Shown here: piece after piece, positions 32,782 to 42,100 of the stretch
How positions within the stretch are numbered: the first letter of the stretch is position 1
How the letters are laid out: each line of letters opens with the position of its first letter
Source of the DNA: Paenibacillus periandrae
Lineage (GTDB): Bacteria > Bacillota > Bacilli > Paenibacillales > NBRC-103111
NCBI RefSeq assembly: GCF_022458865.1
Contig: NZ_JAJNMU010000038.1
Location: forward strand, 1-64,000
DNA length: 64,000 nucleotides
Reading direction: 5' to 3'
Translations under genes and position numbers: made by a program
Notes under the pieces: model-generated
The model's input: the letters and a program-made list of their open reading frames with translations, nothing else
What the model was told of the DNA's origin: nothing
Database searches by the model: none

Positions 32782-33300
32782 TTACTGGTTGCTCTTCAAC
32801 AAATCGATCATCGCCAAACGGTCTTCCTCATCCAGCACATGTTCGATTTTAAAGCATGATGGACATACATATACTTTGGAGCCGTACGCTGCCTTTAACA
32901 AAGGCTTATTAAGCCCCACCGGGACTGCCGGGATGAACCCTGATTCCATTGTCCGGGTCCCTGCAAACAGCATGAAGCTGTGACAGTATGAGCATTCAGG
33001 TACTTCGATTTGCGTATCCAGCACTCGCTGTACGCCTTCTTCGTATTCATCCGGACCTTCAGGCTCTTCATCATCGTAATCATCCAACAGATTATTGTCA
33101 TCTATCAGATCATCTTCTACATCATGTTCTTCATCGTCTTCCTCAAGATCTGATTCTTGCCCATTAACGGACAGATTCAGGCTGCGGTATTTACCCAAAT
33201 CGTTAAAACAGTGCGGACAAGCTTCCTCCGGCCCAATTTCAGGGTCCCATACGATCTCCGTCTGACACCACGGACATATATGATCATGCGTTTGCAACAT
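32782..33300 (-). CDS. Double zinc-ribbon acidic protein of unknown function
   Basis: A 172-residue cytosolic protein. Two zinc-finger pairs are clear: CPWC and CPHC (about 9-34), and CSYC (about 102) with CPSC (about 147). Between them is a strongly acidic stretch of Asp and Glu (about 50-88), probably disordered. It could be a partner or sensor protein rather than an enzyme; I know no named family. It is the last gene of the PspA / DUF350 / small peptide group on the same strand. Confidence 0.7.
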   Translation of the reverse strand: MLQTHDHICPWCQTEIVWDPEIGPEEACPHCFNDLGKYRSLNLSVNGQESDLEEDDEEHDVEDDLIDDNNLLDDYDDEEPEGPDEYEEGVQRVLDTQIEVPECSYCHSFMLFAGTRTMESGFIPAVPVGLNKPLLKAAYGSKVYVCPSCFKIEHVLDEEDRLAMIDLLKSNQ

Positions 33301-33326
33301 GTATTCCTCCGATTCCTTAGCGCTGT

Positions 33327-33410
33327 TTAAGCAAAATTAATAAAATAATAGACGCCTGCTCCTACGAAAACAAGCGCCAATATAAGCAAGGTACCCCATA
33401 AATATTTCAT
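33327..33410 (-). CDS. 27-residue single-pass membrane peptide
   Basis: A small frame, MKYLWGTLLILALVFVGAG followed by VYYFINFA, which is one hydrophobic helix with a basic start. The ATG at 33410 follows a perfect AGGAGG at proper spacing, better than chance for a random ORF. It lies 29 bases after the DUF350 gene and 26 bases before the zinc-ribbon gene, on the same strand. Confidence 0.6.
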   Translation of the reverse strand: MKYLWGTLLILALVFVGAGVYYFINFA

Positions 33411-33439
33411 GTCAAGCCTCCTGAATCCTTACCCTAACC

Positions 33440-33838
33440 TTAAGTAACACTTGCACCAATCACATATGAAATACCAATCGAAATGATCATAGATAGAAGT
33501 CCGACTGCCTTGTTGTCCTTTTTGATTTCCTCATCAATTTTAAAATAAGGCGTTAAAAATTCGAAAATGAAGTACGCAGCCATCAGCAAAACAAAGCCAT
33601 ATCCTGCCCAAATCAATGATTGAAGCACCGAGTCATTATTGAGAATGGAAAACCGAAATAAATTGCAAATCCCGAATATTTTCCCCCCTGTTGCCATCGC
33701 TACAGAGACATTGCCTTTTTTGATTTCTTCCCAATCGTTGTAGCGGGTAACCAACTCAAATATGGCCACAAATACGATTAAAGCTACAACAGCCACAGAA
33801 AAAAAAGCCAACGTTTCAATATACGGATTCGATAACAT
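33440..33838 (-). CDS. DUF350 (YjfL-like) membrane protein
   Basis: A 132-residue protein with four membrane helices arranged as two copies of a helix-pair module; EEIKKGNVSVAMATGGKIFGI and EEIKKDNKAVGLLSMIISIGI mark the same place in each copy. DUF350 proteins often accompany PspA, as here. The ATG at 33838 with AGAGGTGG is preferred over an upstream start at 33877. Role unknown, probably envelope stress. Confidence 0.8.
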   Translation of the reverse strand: MLSNPYIETLAFFSVAVVALIVFVAIFELVTRYNDWEEIKKGNVSVAMATGGKIFGICNLFRFSILNNDSVLQSLIWAGYGFVLLMAAYFIFEFLTPYFKIDEEIKKDNKAVGLLSMIISIGISYVIGASVT

Positions 33839-33938
33839 AACATCCACCTCTTCATTCATCATAACATAATACCTCACCCTCTTGAACAGCTTTTTGGATT
33901 AAGCAAGGTAGGGAGTTTCGTATCCAACCATCATTGAA

Positions 33939-33965
33939 GAGACTGGGGCCACACGCCCCAGTCTC
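33939..33965 (-). terminator. Strong hairpin after pspA
   Basis: GAGACTGGGGC and GCCCCAGTCTC form an 11-pair GC-rich stem around CACAC. No good T-tract follows on either strand. It may be a weak terminator or a 3' stabiliser, lowering expression of the downstream DUF350 gene relative to pspA. Confidence 0.5.
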
Positions 33966-33983
33966 CTGTTTAGTTCCTATGAA

Positions 33984-34661
33984 TCAGGATTGCTTCTTAG
34001 CCTGCATTCTCGCTCTTAATTCCGCGAGATCGTCATCTACACCACTGCTTTTTTCCAATTTGTTCAGCTCATCATCCAGGCTGCGATTACCGGAACGGAG
34101 CTCATTGCTGGCTTCAGCTTCAGCTTCCATTTGCAGTACTTTCTCAGACATCCGGTCAAAGCCTCTGGAAGCATTGTCAGTACCAAAACCTGACATCGCC
34201 TGATTGATTTGTTTTTGCGCTTTTGCTGCTTCTGCACGGGCAATAAGCAGGTCTTTCTTATTTTTCATTTTGTTAAATTCATCTTTCATTTCGCTCAGCT
34301 GACTGCGCAGACGATCTGCATTTTCTTTGGACACGTCAAATTGTTTTTTCATTTCGTCATAACGAATTTGCTGTTCTTTCTTATCCTGCAGCGCGCGGCG
34401 GGCCAAATCCTCATTGTCCTGCTCCAAAGCTCTCATCGCCTGTGCATCACGTTTGGCTACCATCTCTTCGGCTTCTTCAACCTGCTGCTTGAATTTCTTT
34501 TCTACCGCGATCTGCTTGGCTACAGCAACCTCGGCCTCATTAATATCCTGTTCCATATCGCGCAAAAATTGGTTAAGCATTTTAACCGGGTCTTCCGCTT
34601 TGTCCAATAAATCATTGATTGAAGCCATTGTCATGTCACGAAATCTTTTGAAAATCCCCAT
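33984..34661 (-). CDS. PspA/IM30-family membrane-stress protein
   Basis: A 225-residue all-helical coiled-coil protein. The amphipathic N-terminal helix (MGIFKRFRDMTMASINDLLDKAEDP) and the long helices with LEQDNEDLARRALQDKK are typical of PspA/LiaH/Vipp1, which bind and stabilise damaged membranes. The C-terminal part after an NASRGFDRMSEKVLQME segment ends in DDDLAELRARMQAKK. It starts the cluster with DUF350, the small peptide and the zinc-ribbon protein. Confidence 0.92.
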   Translation of the reverse strand: MGIFKRFRDMTMASINDLLDKAEDPVKMLNQFLRDMEQDINEAEVAVAKQIAVEKKFKQQVEEAEEMVAKRDAQAMRALEQDNEDLARRALQDKKEQQIRYDEMKKQFDVSKENADRLRSQLSEMKDEFNKMKNKKDLLIARAEAAKAQKQINQAMSGFGTDNASRGFDRMSEKVLQMEAEAEASNELRSGNRSLDDELNKLEKSSGVDDDLAELRARMQAKKQS

Positions 34662-34787
34662 TAGTAAATTCCTCCCATAGTTTCATTTCTTTATAATGGT
34701 ATAGCTGTTACTCAGATTCAATGTTGCTCACCCTTATACATACGGATTAAATGGAGAGTCGTTTCATTTGCTGTCAAAAATATTATT

Positions 34788-37166
34788 TTATTTTAATTCA
34801 GCGACCGTTACGCCAGTGCCGCCTTCATTGTAATTTCCAATCCGGTAGCTTTTGACATGCTTATGCTTACGCAAAAATTCAGAAATCCCTGTTCTTAAAA
34901 CGCCGGTGCCCTTGCCGTGAATGATATAGACATTTCCGAAATTCGCCAAGTACGATTCATCCAGAAAACGGTCAACCTCAATAATGGCATCCTCCAGATT
35001 GGAGCCGCGCAGATCAAGCTCCATCCGTGCATTGTCGTCTCGCGTGCGCTTCAGACTGGCCGCCAGCTGATGCTGCTTGGGCGAACCGGAGCCTCCGCTC
35101 GAGGCGGACTTCACCAGCTCCAGATCAGCAAGCTGCACCTTCATCTTCATAATGCCAAGTTGCACCGTCGCTTCCTGATCGTTGACAATTTCAACAATTT
35201 GACCCTTCTGGCGCAAATGAACAACCATAACCTCATCGCCAGCTCCCAGCTTATCAGGCTTCTTCGAAGCGCTTCGTACTGCCGCTTTCTTGGACCTGAG
35301 CTCGGGAACAGCTTGATCAAGCTTGCGTTTGGCGTCACTTAGATGATGATCCTTCACTCCAGACGCCGCTTCACGCTGCATGCGCCTAAGCTCGGTAATG
35401 ATTTCATCCGCTTCACGTCTGGCCTTGGCCACTGCATCCTGCGCTTCACGCTCGGCCTTCTCAAACATTTTATCACGCTGCTCTTCGAATCGCTGCTGCT
35501 GGGCTGCCAGCTTGTCGCGAATCTCAGCAACCTCGCGGCGCTGCTGCTCAGCGGTTTGTTTTTCAGCCTCAGTGATCAGCCGATTTTCCTCTAGCGTAGC
35601 TATCATCGATTCAACACGCTGATCCTCTTCGCCCACCTGTCCTCGGGCATGATCGATAATGGATTTGGCTAACCCCAATCGCTCAGCAATAGCAAATGCG
35701 TTACTGCGACCCGGCACACCAACCAACAGTCGATAGGTAGGACTAAGCGTCTGAATGTCGAACTCCATACTCGCGTTAATAATGCCCTGACGATCAAAGG
35801 CATAGGCTTTCAGTTCACTATAATGGGTTGTGGCTACGATACGACATCCCATCCGATGTATATATTCCAGCAGTGAAATCGCAAGCGCAGAGCCTTCTGC
35901 AGGATCTGTCCCTGCTCCAAGCTCATCGAGAAGCACCAAACTTTTCGGAGTCATATCGCGTAAAATACGGATGATATTGGTCATATGGCTGGAGAATGTA
36001 CTCAGGCTCTGTTCAATGCTTTGCTCATCACCGATATCTGCATAAATCGCATCAAACACACATAGCTGGCTGCCTTCCTCCGCAGGTACGAATAGACCCG
36101 ACATGGCCATTAATGAGAGCAGTCCGATGGTTTTGAGGGATACCGTTTTCCCCCCAGTATTTGGTCCTGTTACGATAATTGTGGTATACCTATTGCCCAG
36201 CTCGATATCCAGAGGTACAACTTTATCCGCTGTAATCAGTGGATGACGCCCGCGCTTGATCTTGATAAAGCCGCGGTCATTAAGAATCGGCAGCGTCGCT
36301 TTCATTTCATGGGCCAAACCAGCTTTGGCAAAAATAAAATCAAGCTCTGCCAGCACATCCAGACTGCCCAACAATTCGTCTGCCACTTCCGCAACTAGAG
36401 CCGTCAATATTTGCAAAATCTTTTCGATTTCAGCCGTTTCCTTAAGCTTAAGCTCACGCACGCGATTATTCAGCTGCACCACAGCCTCCGGCTCCATAAA
36501 CAAGGTAGCGCCAGACGCCGATTGATCGTGAATCATACCGCCAAAATGACTTCTATACTCCTGCTTGACAGGGATGACATAGCGATCATTACGGATCGTG
36601 ACCAAATTTTCCTGCAGCATTTTTTGGATGGACGGTGTACGAACCATTTGCTCCAATCGATCACGGGCACGGGTTTCGCTGCTTCTCAGTTCTTGACGAA
36701 TACGCGCAAGCTCCGGGCTCGCCGAATCCATCACTTGGGCATTATCATCAATGCAGAGCTTGATCCGGTCCTCCGTTGATTTGAGTTCACCAATTCCTTC
36801 GGCTAATGCAACCAGCAGTGGGGTCAAATATTCTTCCTGCACCTGCTCCAAAAAACGCTTCAGGCGCCGCCCACCAAAAATCGTATTCGCTATATCGAAC
36901 AGCTCTGCCGGGTTTAATGTACCCCCGATTCTTGCCCGATGCACGGATTGTTGAATGTCGCGAATACCGCCAAATGGCGCACTGCCCTTGAGCCGGTTCA
37001 CATTGACTGCTTCGTCCGTTGCCTTCAACCGCTGCTTGACCACTTCAAAGTCGCCGCTTGGCAGCAGCTCCTCCAATCGCGCCTTGCCCAGACTTGTGGC
37101 TGCATGGTTAGCGCACTTATGTATAATGGCTGAAAAATCCAATGTTTTTAAAATTTTGGTATTCAA
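34788..37166 (-). CDS. mutS2: Endonuclease MutS2
   Basis: A 792-residue protein with the MutS2 order: N-terminal MutS core helices, ATPase with Walker A GPNTGGKTVSLK (about 335) and Walker B LVLLDELGAGTDPAEGSALA, a coiled coil (about 515-620) and the C-terminal Smr nuclease domain (LDLRGSNLEDAIIEVDRFLDE, then VYIIHGKGTGVLRTGISEFL). It acts on stalled or collided ribosomes and on recombination intermediates in relatives. The start is TTG near AAGGAAAGGCAGG. In B. subtilis it follows polX and cvpA; here two plus-strand genes separate it from cvpA. Confidence 0.96.
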   Translation of the reverse strand: MNTKILKTLDFSAIIHKCANHAATSLGKARLEELLPSGDFEVVKQRLKATDEAVNVNRLKGSAPFGGIRDIQQSVHRARIGGTLNPAELFDIANTIFGGRRLKRFLEQVQEEYLTPLLVALAEGIGELKSTEDRIKLCIDDNAQVMDSASPELARIRQELRSSETRARDRLEQMVRTPSIQKMLQENLVTIRNDRYVIPVKQEYRSHFGGMIHDQSASGATLFMEPEAVVQLNNRVRELKLKETAEIEKILQILTALVAEVADELLGSLDVLAELDFIFAKAGLAHEMKATLPILNDRGFIKIKRGRHPLITADKVVPLDIELGNRYTTIIVTGPNTGGKTVSLKTIGLLSLMAMSGLFVPAEEGSQLCVFDAIYADIGDEQSIEQSLSTFSSHMTNIIRILRDMTPKSLVLLDELGAGTDPAEGSALAISLLEYIHRMGCRIVATTHYSELKAYAFDRQGIINASMEFDIQTLSPTYRLLVGVPGRSNAFAIAERLGLAKSIIDHARGQVGEEDQRVESMIATLEENRLITEAEKQTAEQQRREVAEIRDKLAAQQQRFEEQRDKMFEKAEREAQDAVAKARREADEIITELRRMQREAASGVKDHHLSDAKRKLDQAVPELRSKKAAVRSASKKPDKLGAGDEVMVVHLRQKGQIVEIVNDQEATVQLGIMKMKVQLADLELVKSASSGGSGSPKQHQLAASLKRTRDDNARMELDLRGSNLEDAIIEVDRFLDESYLANFGNVYIIHGKGTGVLRTGISEFLRKHKHVKSYRIGNYNEGGTGVTVAELK

Positions 37167-37395
37167 TCTGTGTTCCTGCCTTTCCTTCCCCTTACATACA
37201 CTTCCTAATTATAGTATATCCAAAACCATGATGATTAGCGAATTTTTAGCTATATCCAATCTTGCCTGTTTTCTCCTTCAGCTGCCCATATAATGCCGCT
37301 CATAAACAAAGTCTGCAAAGAAAATAATAAGTTTTGCACCGAGAAGCTTAGGCAAGATGCAGCATCAAGTTTTCACTGAAAAATCAGTGGTTCCA

Positions 37396-37492
37396 GCTTA
37401 GCCAGCTTTCTTGAAAACTCTGCATGGCTTACGTCGTAAGTTTCTTTAAAAAAACTCAGTGCGGCTTACGTAGTCAGTTTTCTACGAAAACT
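37396..37492 (+). repeat. Tandem 5' UTR hairpin repeats before the holin-like gene
   Basis: Three units at 37396-37419, 37427-37456 and 37464-37492, increasingly regular toward the gene. The proximal unit reads GCTTACGTAGTC, then AGTTTTC-TAC-GAAAACT, and runs into TTTAAGGAGG. Its CGTAG / CTACG alternative pairing matches the CGAAG / CTTCG of the other loci by two compensating changes. The rest of the 345-base gap back to mutS2 shows a TATAAT for mutS2 near 37215 and no gene. Confidence 0.75.
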
Positions 37493-37511
37493 TTAAGGAG
37501 GTTGGCGATCT

Positions 37512-37880
37512 ATGCATTTGCTCGGACATCTGGTCAGATTCATTGTATCTGCTTTGGTGCTGATGGTGGTAAGCTTTATCGTTCCTGCGTTTGAAGTTGG
37601 CGGCTTCTGGAGTGCATTTTTCTTAGCGTTGGTTATCGCAGTGGCTGCTTGGGTGATTGAAGGAGCTTTTGGTAAAAGCATCACTCCCTTTGGCCGCGGG
37701 ATCGTAGGCTTTATCACAAGTGCATTAATTATCTGGGTGGCACAATTCGTCGTTAGCGGTGTTACAACAAGTTTCATCGGTGCCATCTTGGCAGCCTTGG
37801 TTATCGGTATTATCGATTTGTTTATTCCTGTTAAAACTCCATTTGAGCAAGGTCTCAGTGGACGTGAAAAAGGTAGATAA
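37512..37880 (+). CDS. Four-helix holin-like (YvlD-type) membrane protein
   Basis: A 122-residue hydrophobic protein with four membrane helices (about 5-27, 32-52, 62-84, 88-108), belonging to the PF04020 'phage holin family' group that includes YvlD. Despite the name, members are mostly chromosomal and this one has no phage genes nearby. In B. subtilis the relative belongs to an envelope-stress regulon, so that is a reasonable role. The ATG follows TTTAAGGAGG and a run of hairpin repeats. Confidence 0.85.
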   Translation: MHLLGHLVRFIVSALVLMVVSFIVPAFEVGGFWSAFFLALVIAVAAWVIEGAFGKSITPFGRGIVGFITSALIIWVAQFVVSGVTTSFIGAILAALVIGIIDLFIPVKTPFEQGLSGREKGR

Positions 37881-37901
37881 TACCTGCAAAGCGCCAACAT
37901 G

Positions 37902-37943
37902 AAAAGGTCAGTCTGAAAGGCGCGAGCCCCGGACTGATCTTTT
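37902..37943. terminator. Terminator of the holin-like gene
   Basis: AAAAGGTCAGTC and GACTGATCTTTT form a stem (one G-T pair) around a GC-containing loop, ending in TTTT on the plus strand. Confidence 0.7.
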
Positions 37944-38091
37944 CTATGATTTGAATCACATTGTTAAACATACATACAAAATCATCACGATTCTGACAAT
38001 GCTTTGTCAAGGTTTCGTCACTGCAATATTTTTCTATATGAGGTATGATAGCTCAGAAGACAACATTATACTATTTTTGGGAGGGATTTTT

Positions 38092-38493
38092 TTGAAAAAG
38101 ATTACTGTACTGGCATTGTCCATTTGTTTAATTTTTGCTCTGGCTGCATGCGGTCAAAAGGAAGCTGCTAAAGCTCCAGCTGCAACAACAGGCTCTACAC
38201 CAAGCGCTTCGGCTCCCGCTGCCTCAGGCGCACAGCAAGTTAAATTAACAGCAAGCAATTATAAATTTGATCAGGCTGAGTACAAAGTAAAAGCTGGACA
38301 AGACGTTGCTGTCACTTTGGAAAACAAAGAAGGCTTGCATGGTGTATCTATTGACGCTTTTAAAGTAAAGCTGGATGGAAACACTAAAACAGCAACTTTC
38401 AAGCCAGACAAAGCCGGTACTTATGACATCGTATGCAGCATTCCTTGCGGTTCCGGTCATATGACAATGAAATCCAAGTTGATTGTAGAATAA
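38092..38493 (+). CDS. Stand-alone CuA-type cupredoxin lipoprotein
   Basis: A 133-residue lipoprotein: signal MKKITVLALSICLIFALAAC with the lipobox cysteine at 20, an Ala/Ser/Pro linker to about 48, then a cupredoxin domain. The sequence CSIPCGSGHMTM near the C-terminus has the C-x3-C-x3-H-x2-M spacing of the CuA site of cytochrome c oxidase subunit II, and an upstream His lies in GLHGVSIDAF. It has no membrane-spanning hairpin of a real CoxB. Likely a periplasmic-face copper or electron carrier. The start is TTG at 38092 behind GGGAGGG. Confidence 0.8.
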   Translation: MKKITVLALSICLIFALAACGQKEAAKAPAATTGSTPSASAPAASGAQQVKLTASNYKFDQAEYKVKAGQDVAVTLENKEGLHGVSIDAFKVKLDGNTKTATFKPDKAGTYDIVCSIPCGSGHMTMKSKLIVE

Positions 38494-38512
38494 TCCCTTG
38501 CAAATAGATAAC

Positions 38513-38566
38513 AAAGAGTCTGTCTCATTAGTAGCAAACGCTACTTAGAGACAGACTCTTTATTTT
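38513..38566. terminator. Bidirectional terminator between the CuA gene and cvpA
   Basis: AGAGTCTGTCTC and GAGACAGACTCT pair perfectly; the loop itself has a GTAGC/GCTAC hairpin. T-rich tails occur on both strands. Confidence 0.85.
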
Positions 38567-38607
38567 ATAAGGTTAACCAGAGTTATCTGATTGGCCTTTG
38601 TGTGTGA

Positions 38608-39159
38608 CTATGTTGGTTTGGGTTTACTGTTCCACAGCTCCTGAAGCTTATCACTGACGGCTGGCAGTGCACTCAAAAAATAAGGGGCAGTCGTTGAATC
38701 CTTGAGCAGATGCTGAGTTGTATCATTGGGAATCACCGTCATCACCTGAATAGCCACCACCACAATGATTCCAACCTCAGCCAGCCCGAGTATTGCCCCT
38801 GCCAATTGATTAATGGTTTTGATCCCAGGTGTCAATGTAATCCAATGCAAGATTTTGCCTACGATGCTCAAAACAATTTTCACACCAAATAGCAGCAGTC
38901 CAAAAGCAATTGCATTGGACACGTATGTATCCAAATGCAGTCCTTTTATGAAAAAATCATACTTGGTGGCGGCCTCGGTGTTCAGTGTAGCAAACCATTC
39001 CACAAGCCATATTGCCACATCCTTATAAAAGGTAAATGCAACGATATAAGCAATAAAAAGTCCTACGATAGACACCAATTGGCTAACAAAACCTCGGTAA
39101 TAACCCAAGATCAGCCCTGACAGAATCAGCACGACGGCTGCCCAATCCAATCCGTTCAT
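38608..39159 (-). CDS. CvpA-family membrane protein
   Basis: A 183-residue protein with four membrane helices in the first 150 residues (GLDWAAVVLILSGLILGYYRGF at the start; LAGAILGLAEVGIIVVVAIQVM later) and a short polar tail. CvpA homologues are linked with colicin V production and envelope homeostasis. It follows the zapA-like gene by 13 bases, as in the B. subtilis order pheS-pheT-zapA-cvpA(yshB). Confidence 0.85.
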   Translation of the reverse strand: MNGLDWAAVVLILSGLILGYYRGFVSQLVSIVGLFIAYIVAFTFYKDVAIWLVEWFATLNTEAATKYDFFIKGLHLDTYVSNAIAFGLLLFGVKIVLSIVGKILHWITLTPGIKTINQLAGAILGLAEVGIIVVVAIQVMTVIPNDTTQHLLKDSTTAPYFLSALPAVSDKLQELWNSKPKPT

Positions 39160-39172
39160 AGCTAATCCCCGC

Positions 39173-42100
39173 TTATTCTTTCTCTACCAGCTCAATCCAT
39201 TCATTATATTCGATTTGCAGCTTTTCATATTCCGACTTCAGTTCCTCCAGCTCTCTGAACACAAGCTCTGCACGTTCCCTATGCTCGTCATATTGACTCT
39301 GCAGGGCGAGCTGTTCCCTGGATTGCTCGTTGTATTGATCCTGTAGCTCATTGTATAACTCAACTTGCAGTCGGAGCTCATCCTGCTGACTAGCAAAATG
39401 TCGATTGTTCTGCTCAGTCTGAACGGATAATTCCTCAGAAAGCTGCTGCCAATGCTGGCTTTGCTGCTCCAATTCGACAATACGGGATTGCTGCTCCAGA
39501 TACGATTCCTCAAGCTTCTGCTGCTGTTCGAGCTGCTGTTGATACTGCTTTTCAAACTCAGCCATTTGCTGCCTGCCTTTTTGAAGATCTGCTTCAAGTG
39601 CTGCTGCAGCCTCAGCTCTGCCCCGAAGCTGTTCCTGGAGAGCAATACCGCGTTCCTCCAATTGCACCATAGCTTCGCGACTGCGAACATTTTCATCCTT
39701 AAGCCGCTCTTTCAGTGCTGCGACCTGTTCTTCAAGCTCAGCATAAAGCTCCTCATGCAGCTCCAGTTCTTCTTTCTGCTCGGCCACTTCCTTACGTTGT
39801 CCATTCAACTGCTCGGTTAATTCTTCACACCGCTGCTGCCACTGACCTGCACGCAATTCCAGCTGTTGCTGGCTATTCTGCTGCTCGATGAACTGCGCCC
39901 TCAAGCTGTGCTGTTCGGATTGAAGCTGTTCCATTTGCTGCTGATACTCCGCAATTTGCTGAGACCGTTGCTGTTCAAGCTGGCTCTTCTCTGCTTCAAA
40001 CTTGGCTTGCAGCTCACGCTGCGCTTGTATGTAGTGCTTCTGCTGCTCGATCAGCTCTTGCGCTTTGCTTGCCTCAAATTCCGCTTCACGCTCTTTAAGT
40101 GCTTGTACTTTCTGAGTTTCCAGCTCAGCTTGACGTTCCTGGAGTACTGCTTCGTGCCACTCCTGCTGTTCACTCAGTGCTTGTGCTTTCTGGGATTCCA
40201 GTTCTGCTTCACGTTCTTGCAGCAATGTCTCATGCCATTCCTGCTGTTCACGCAGCGCTTGCGCTTTCTGGGCCTCTAATTCCGCTTCTCGTATACTCAG
40301 CGCATGCGCTTTCTGCGCTTCCATCTCTCTCAGCGCCCGTAGTTTCTGCACTTCCAGCTCTACTTCACGTTCTCTAAGTGCTTCCGCTTTTTGCGATTCA
40401 AGCTCTGTCTCGCGTTCACGAATCGCTACTGCGCTTTGCTCTTCTCGTTCTTGCAGCACCGCTTCGTGCCTCTCCTGCTGCTCTCGCAAAGCTTGCGCTT
40501 TCTGGGCTTCCAGCTCAGCTTCACGATCTCGAATCGCTACTGCGTTTTGCTCTTCTCGTTCTTGCAGAACCGCTTCGTGCCACTCCTGCTGCTCTCTCAG
40601 CGCTTGCGCTTTCTGGGCTTCCAGCTCCGCCTCACGATCTCGAATCGCTACTGCGTTTTGCTCTTCTCGTTCTTGCAGCAGAGTTTCGTACCTCTCCTGC
40701 TGCTCTCGCAACGCTTGCGCTTTCTGGGCTTCCAGCTCCGCCTCACGTTCACGAATCCTTACAACACTTTGCTCCTCTCGCTCTTGCAGTACAGCTTCGT
40801 GATGCTCCTGCTGCTCACGCAACGCTTGCGCTTTCTGCGCTTCCAGTTCCGCTTCTCGATCTCTCAGCGCCTGTGCCTTCTGCGCCTCCAGTTCCGCTTC
40901 TCGATCTCTCAGCGCCTGTGCTTTCTGCGCTTCCAGCTCCGCCTCACGTTCACGAATCCTTACAACGCTTTGCTCTTCTCGCTCTTGCAGCACCGCTTCG
41001 TGCCACTCCTGCTGCTCTCTCAGCGCTTGCGCTTTCTGTGCCTCCAGCTCCGCTTCACGATCTCTCAGTGCCTGCGCTTTCTGCGCTTCCAGCTCCGCCT
41101 CACGATCACGAATCCTTACAACGCTTTGCTCTTCTCGCTCTTGCAGCGTAGCTTCATGATGCTCCAGCTGCTCACGAAGCGCTTGCGCTTTCTGTGATTC
41201 CAGCTCCGTTTCACGATCTCTCAGTGCTTGCTCTTTCTGCGCTTCCAGCTCCGCTTCACGTTCACGAATCGCTACATTACTTTGCGCTTCTCGCTCTAGC
41301 AGAACCGCTTCGTGCCACTCCTGCTGCTCTCTCAGCGCTTGCGCTTTCTGCGCCTCCAACTCCGCTTCACGATCTCTCAGTGCCTGCTCTTTCTGCGCTT
41401 CCAGTTCCGCCTCACGCTCTCTTAACGCTACAGCGCTTTGCTCTTCTCGCTCTTGCAGCACAGCTTCGTGCCATTCCTGCTGCTCTCTCAGCGCTTGCGC
41501 TTTCTGCGCCTCCAACTCCGCTTCACGATCTCTCAGTGCCTGCGCCTTCTGCGCTTCCAGTTCCGCCTCACGATCTCTTAACGCTACAGCGCTTTGCTCT
41601 TCTCGCTCTTGCAGCACAGCTTCGTGCCACTCCTGCTGCTCTCGCAGCGCTTGCGCTTTCTGCGCCTCCAGTTCCGCTTCACGATCTCTCAGTGCCTGCT
41701 CTTTCTGCGCTTCCAGTTCCGCCTCACGATCTCTTAACGCTACAGCGCTTTGCTCTTCTCGCTCTTGCAGCACAGCTTCGTGCCACTCCTGCTGCTCTCT
41801 CAGCGCCAGCGCTTTCTGGGCCTCCAACTCCGCTTCACGATCTCTCAGTGCCTGCTCTTTCTGCGCTTCCAGTTCCGCCTCACGATCTCTTAACGCTACA
41901 GCGCTTTGCTCATCTCGCTCTTGCAGCACCGCTTCGTGATGCTCCTGCTGCTCTCGCAGCGCTTGTGCTTTCTGCTCTTCCAGCTCCGCCTCACGATCTC
42001 TCAACGCTACAGCGCTTTGCTCATCTCGCTCTTGCAGCGCCTGCACTTTCTGCGCTTCCAGCTCCGCCTCACGATCTCTCAGCGTTACAGCACTTTGCTC

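Noticed and set aside
37512..37880. Holin-type annotation as sign of a prophage
   Set aside because: The protein belongs to the chromosomal YvlD-like group. No integrase, lysin, capsid or attachment site is present.
37951..38091. Upstream extension of the CuA lipoprotein frame
   Set aside because: It lies before the GGGAGGG site and would precede the lipoprotein signal. The TTG at 38092 is the sensible start.
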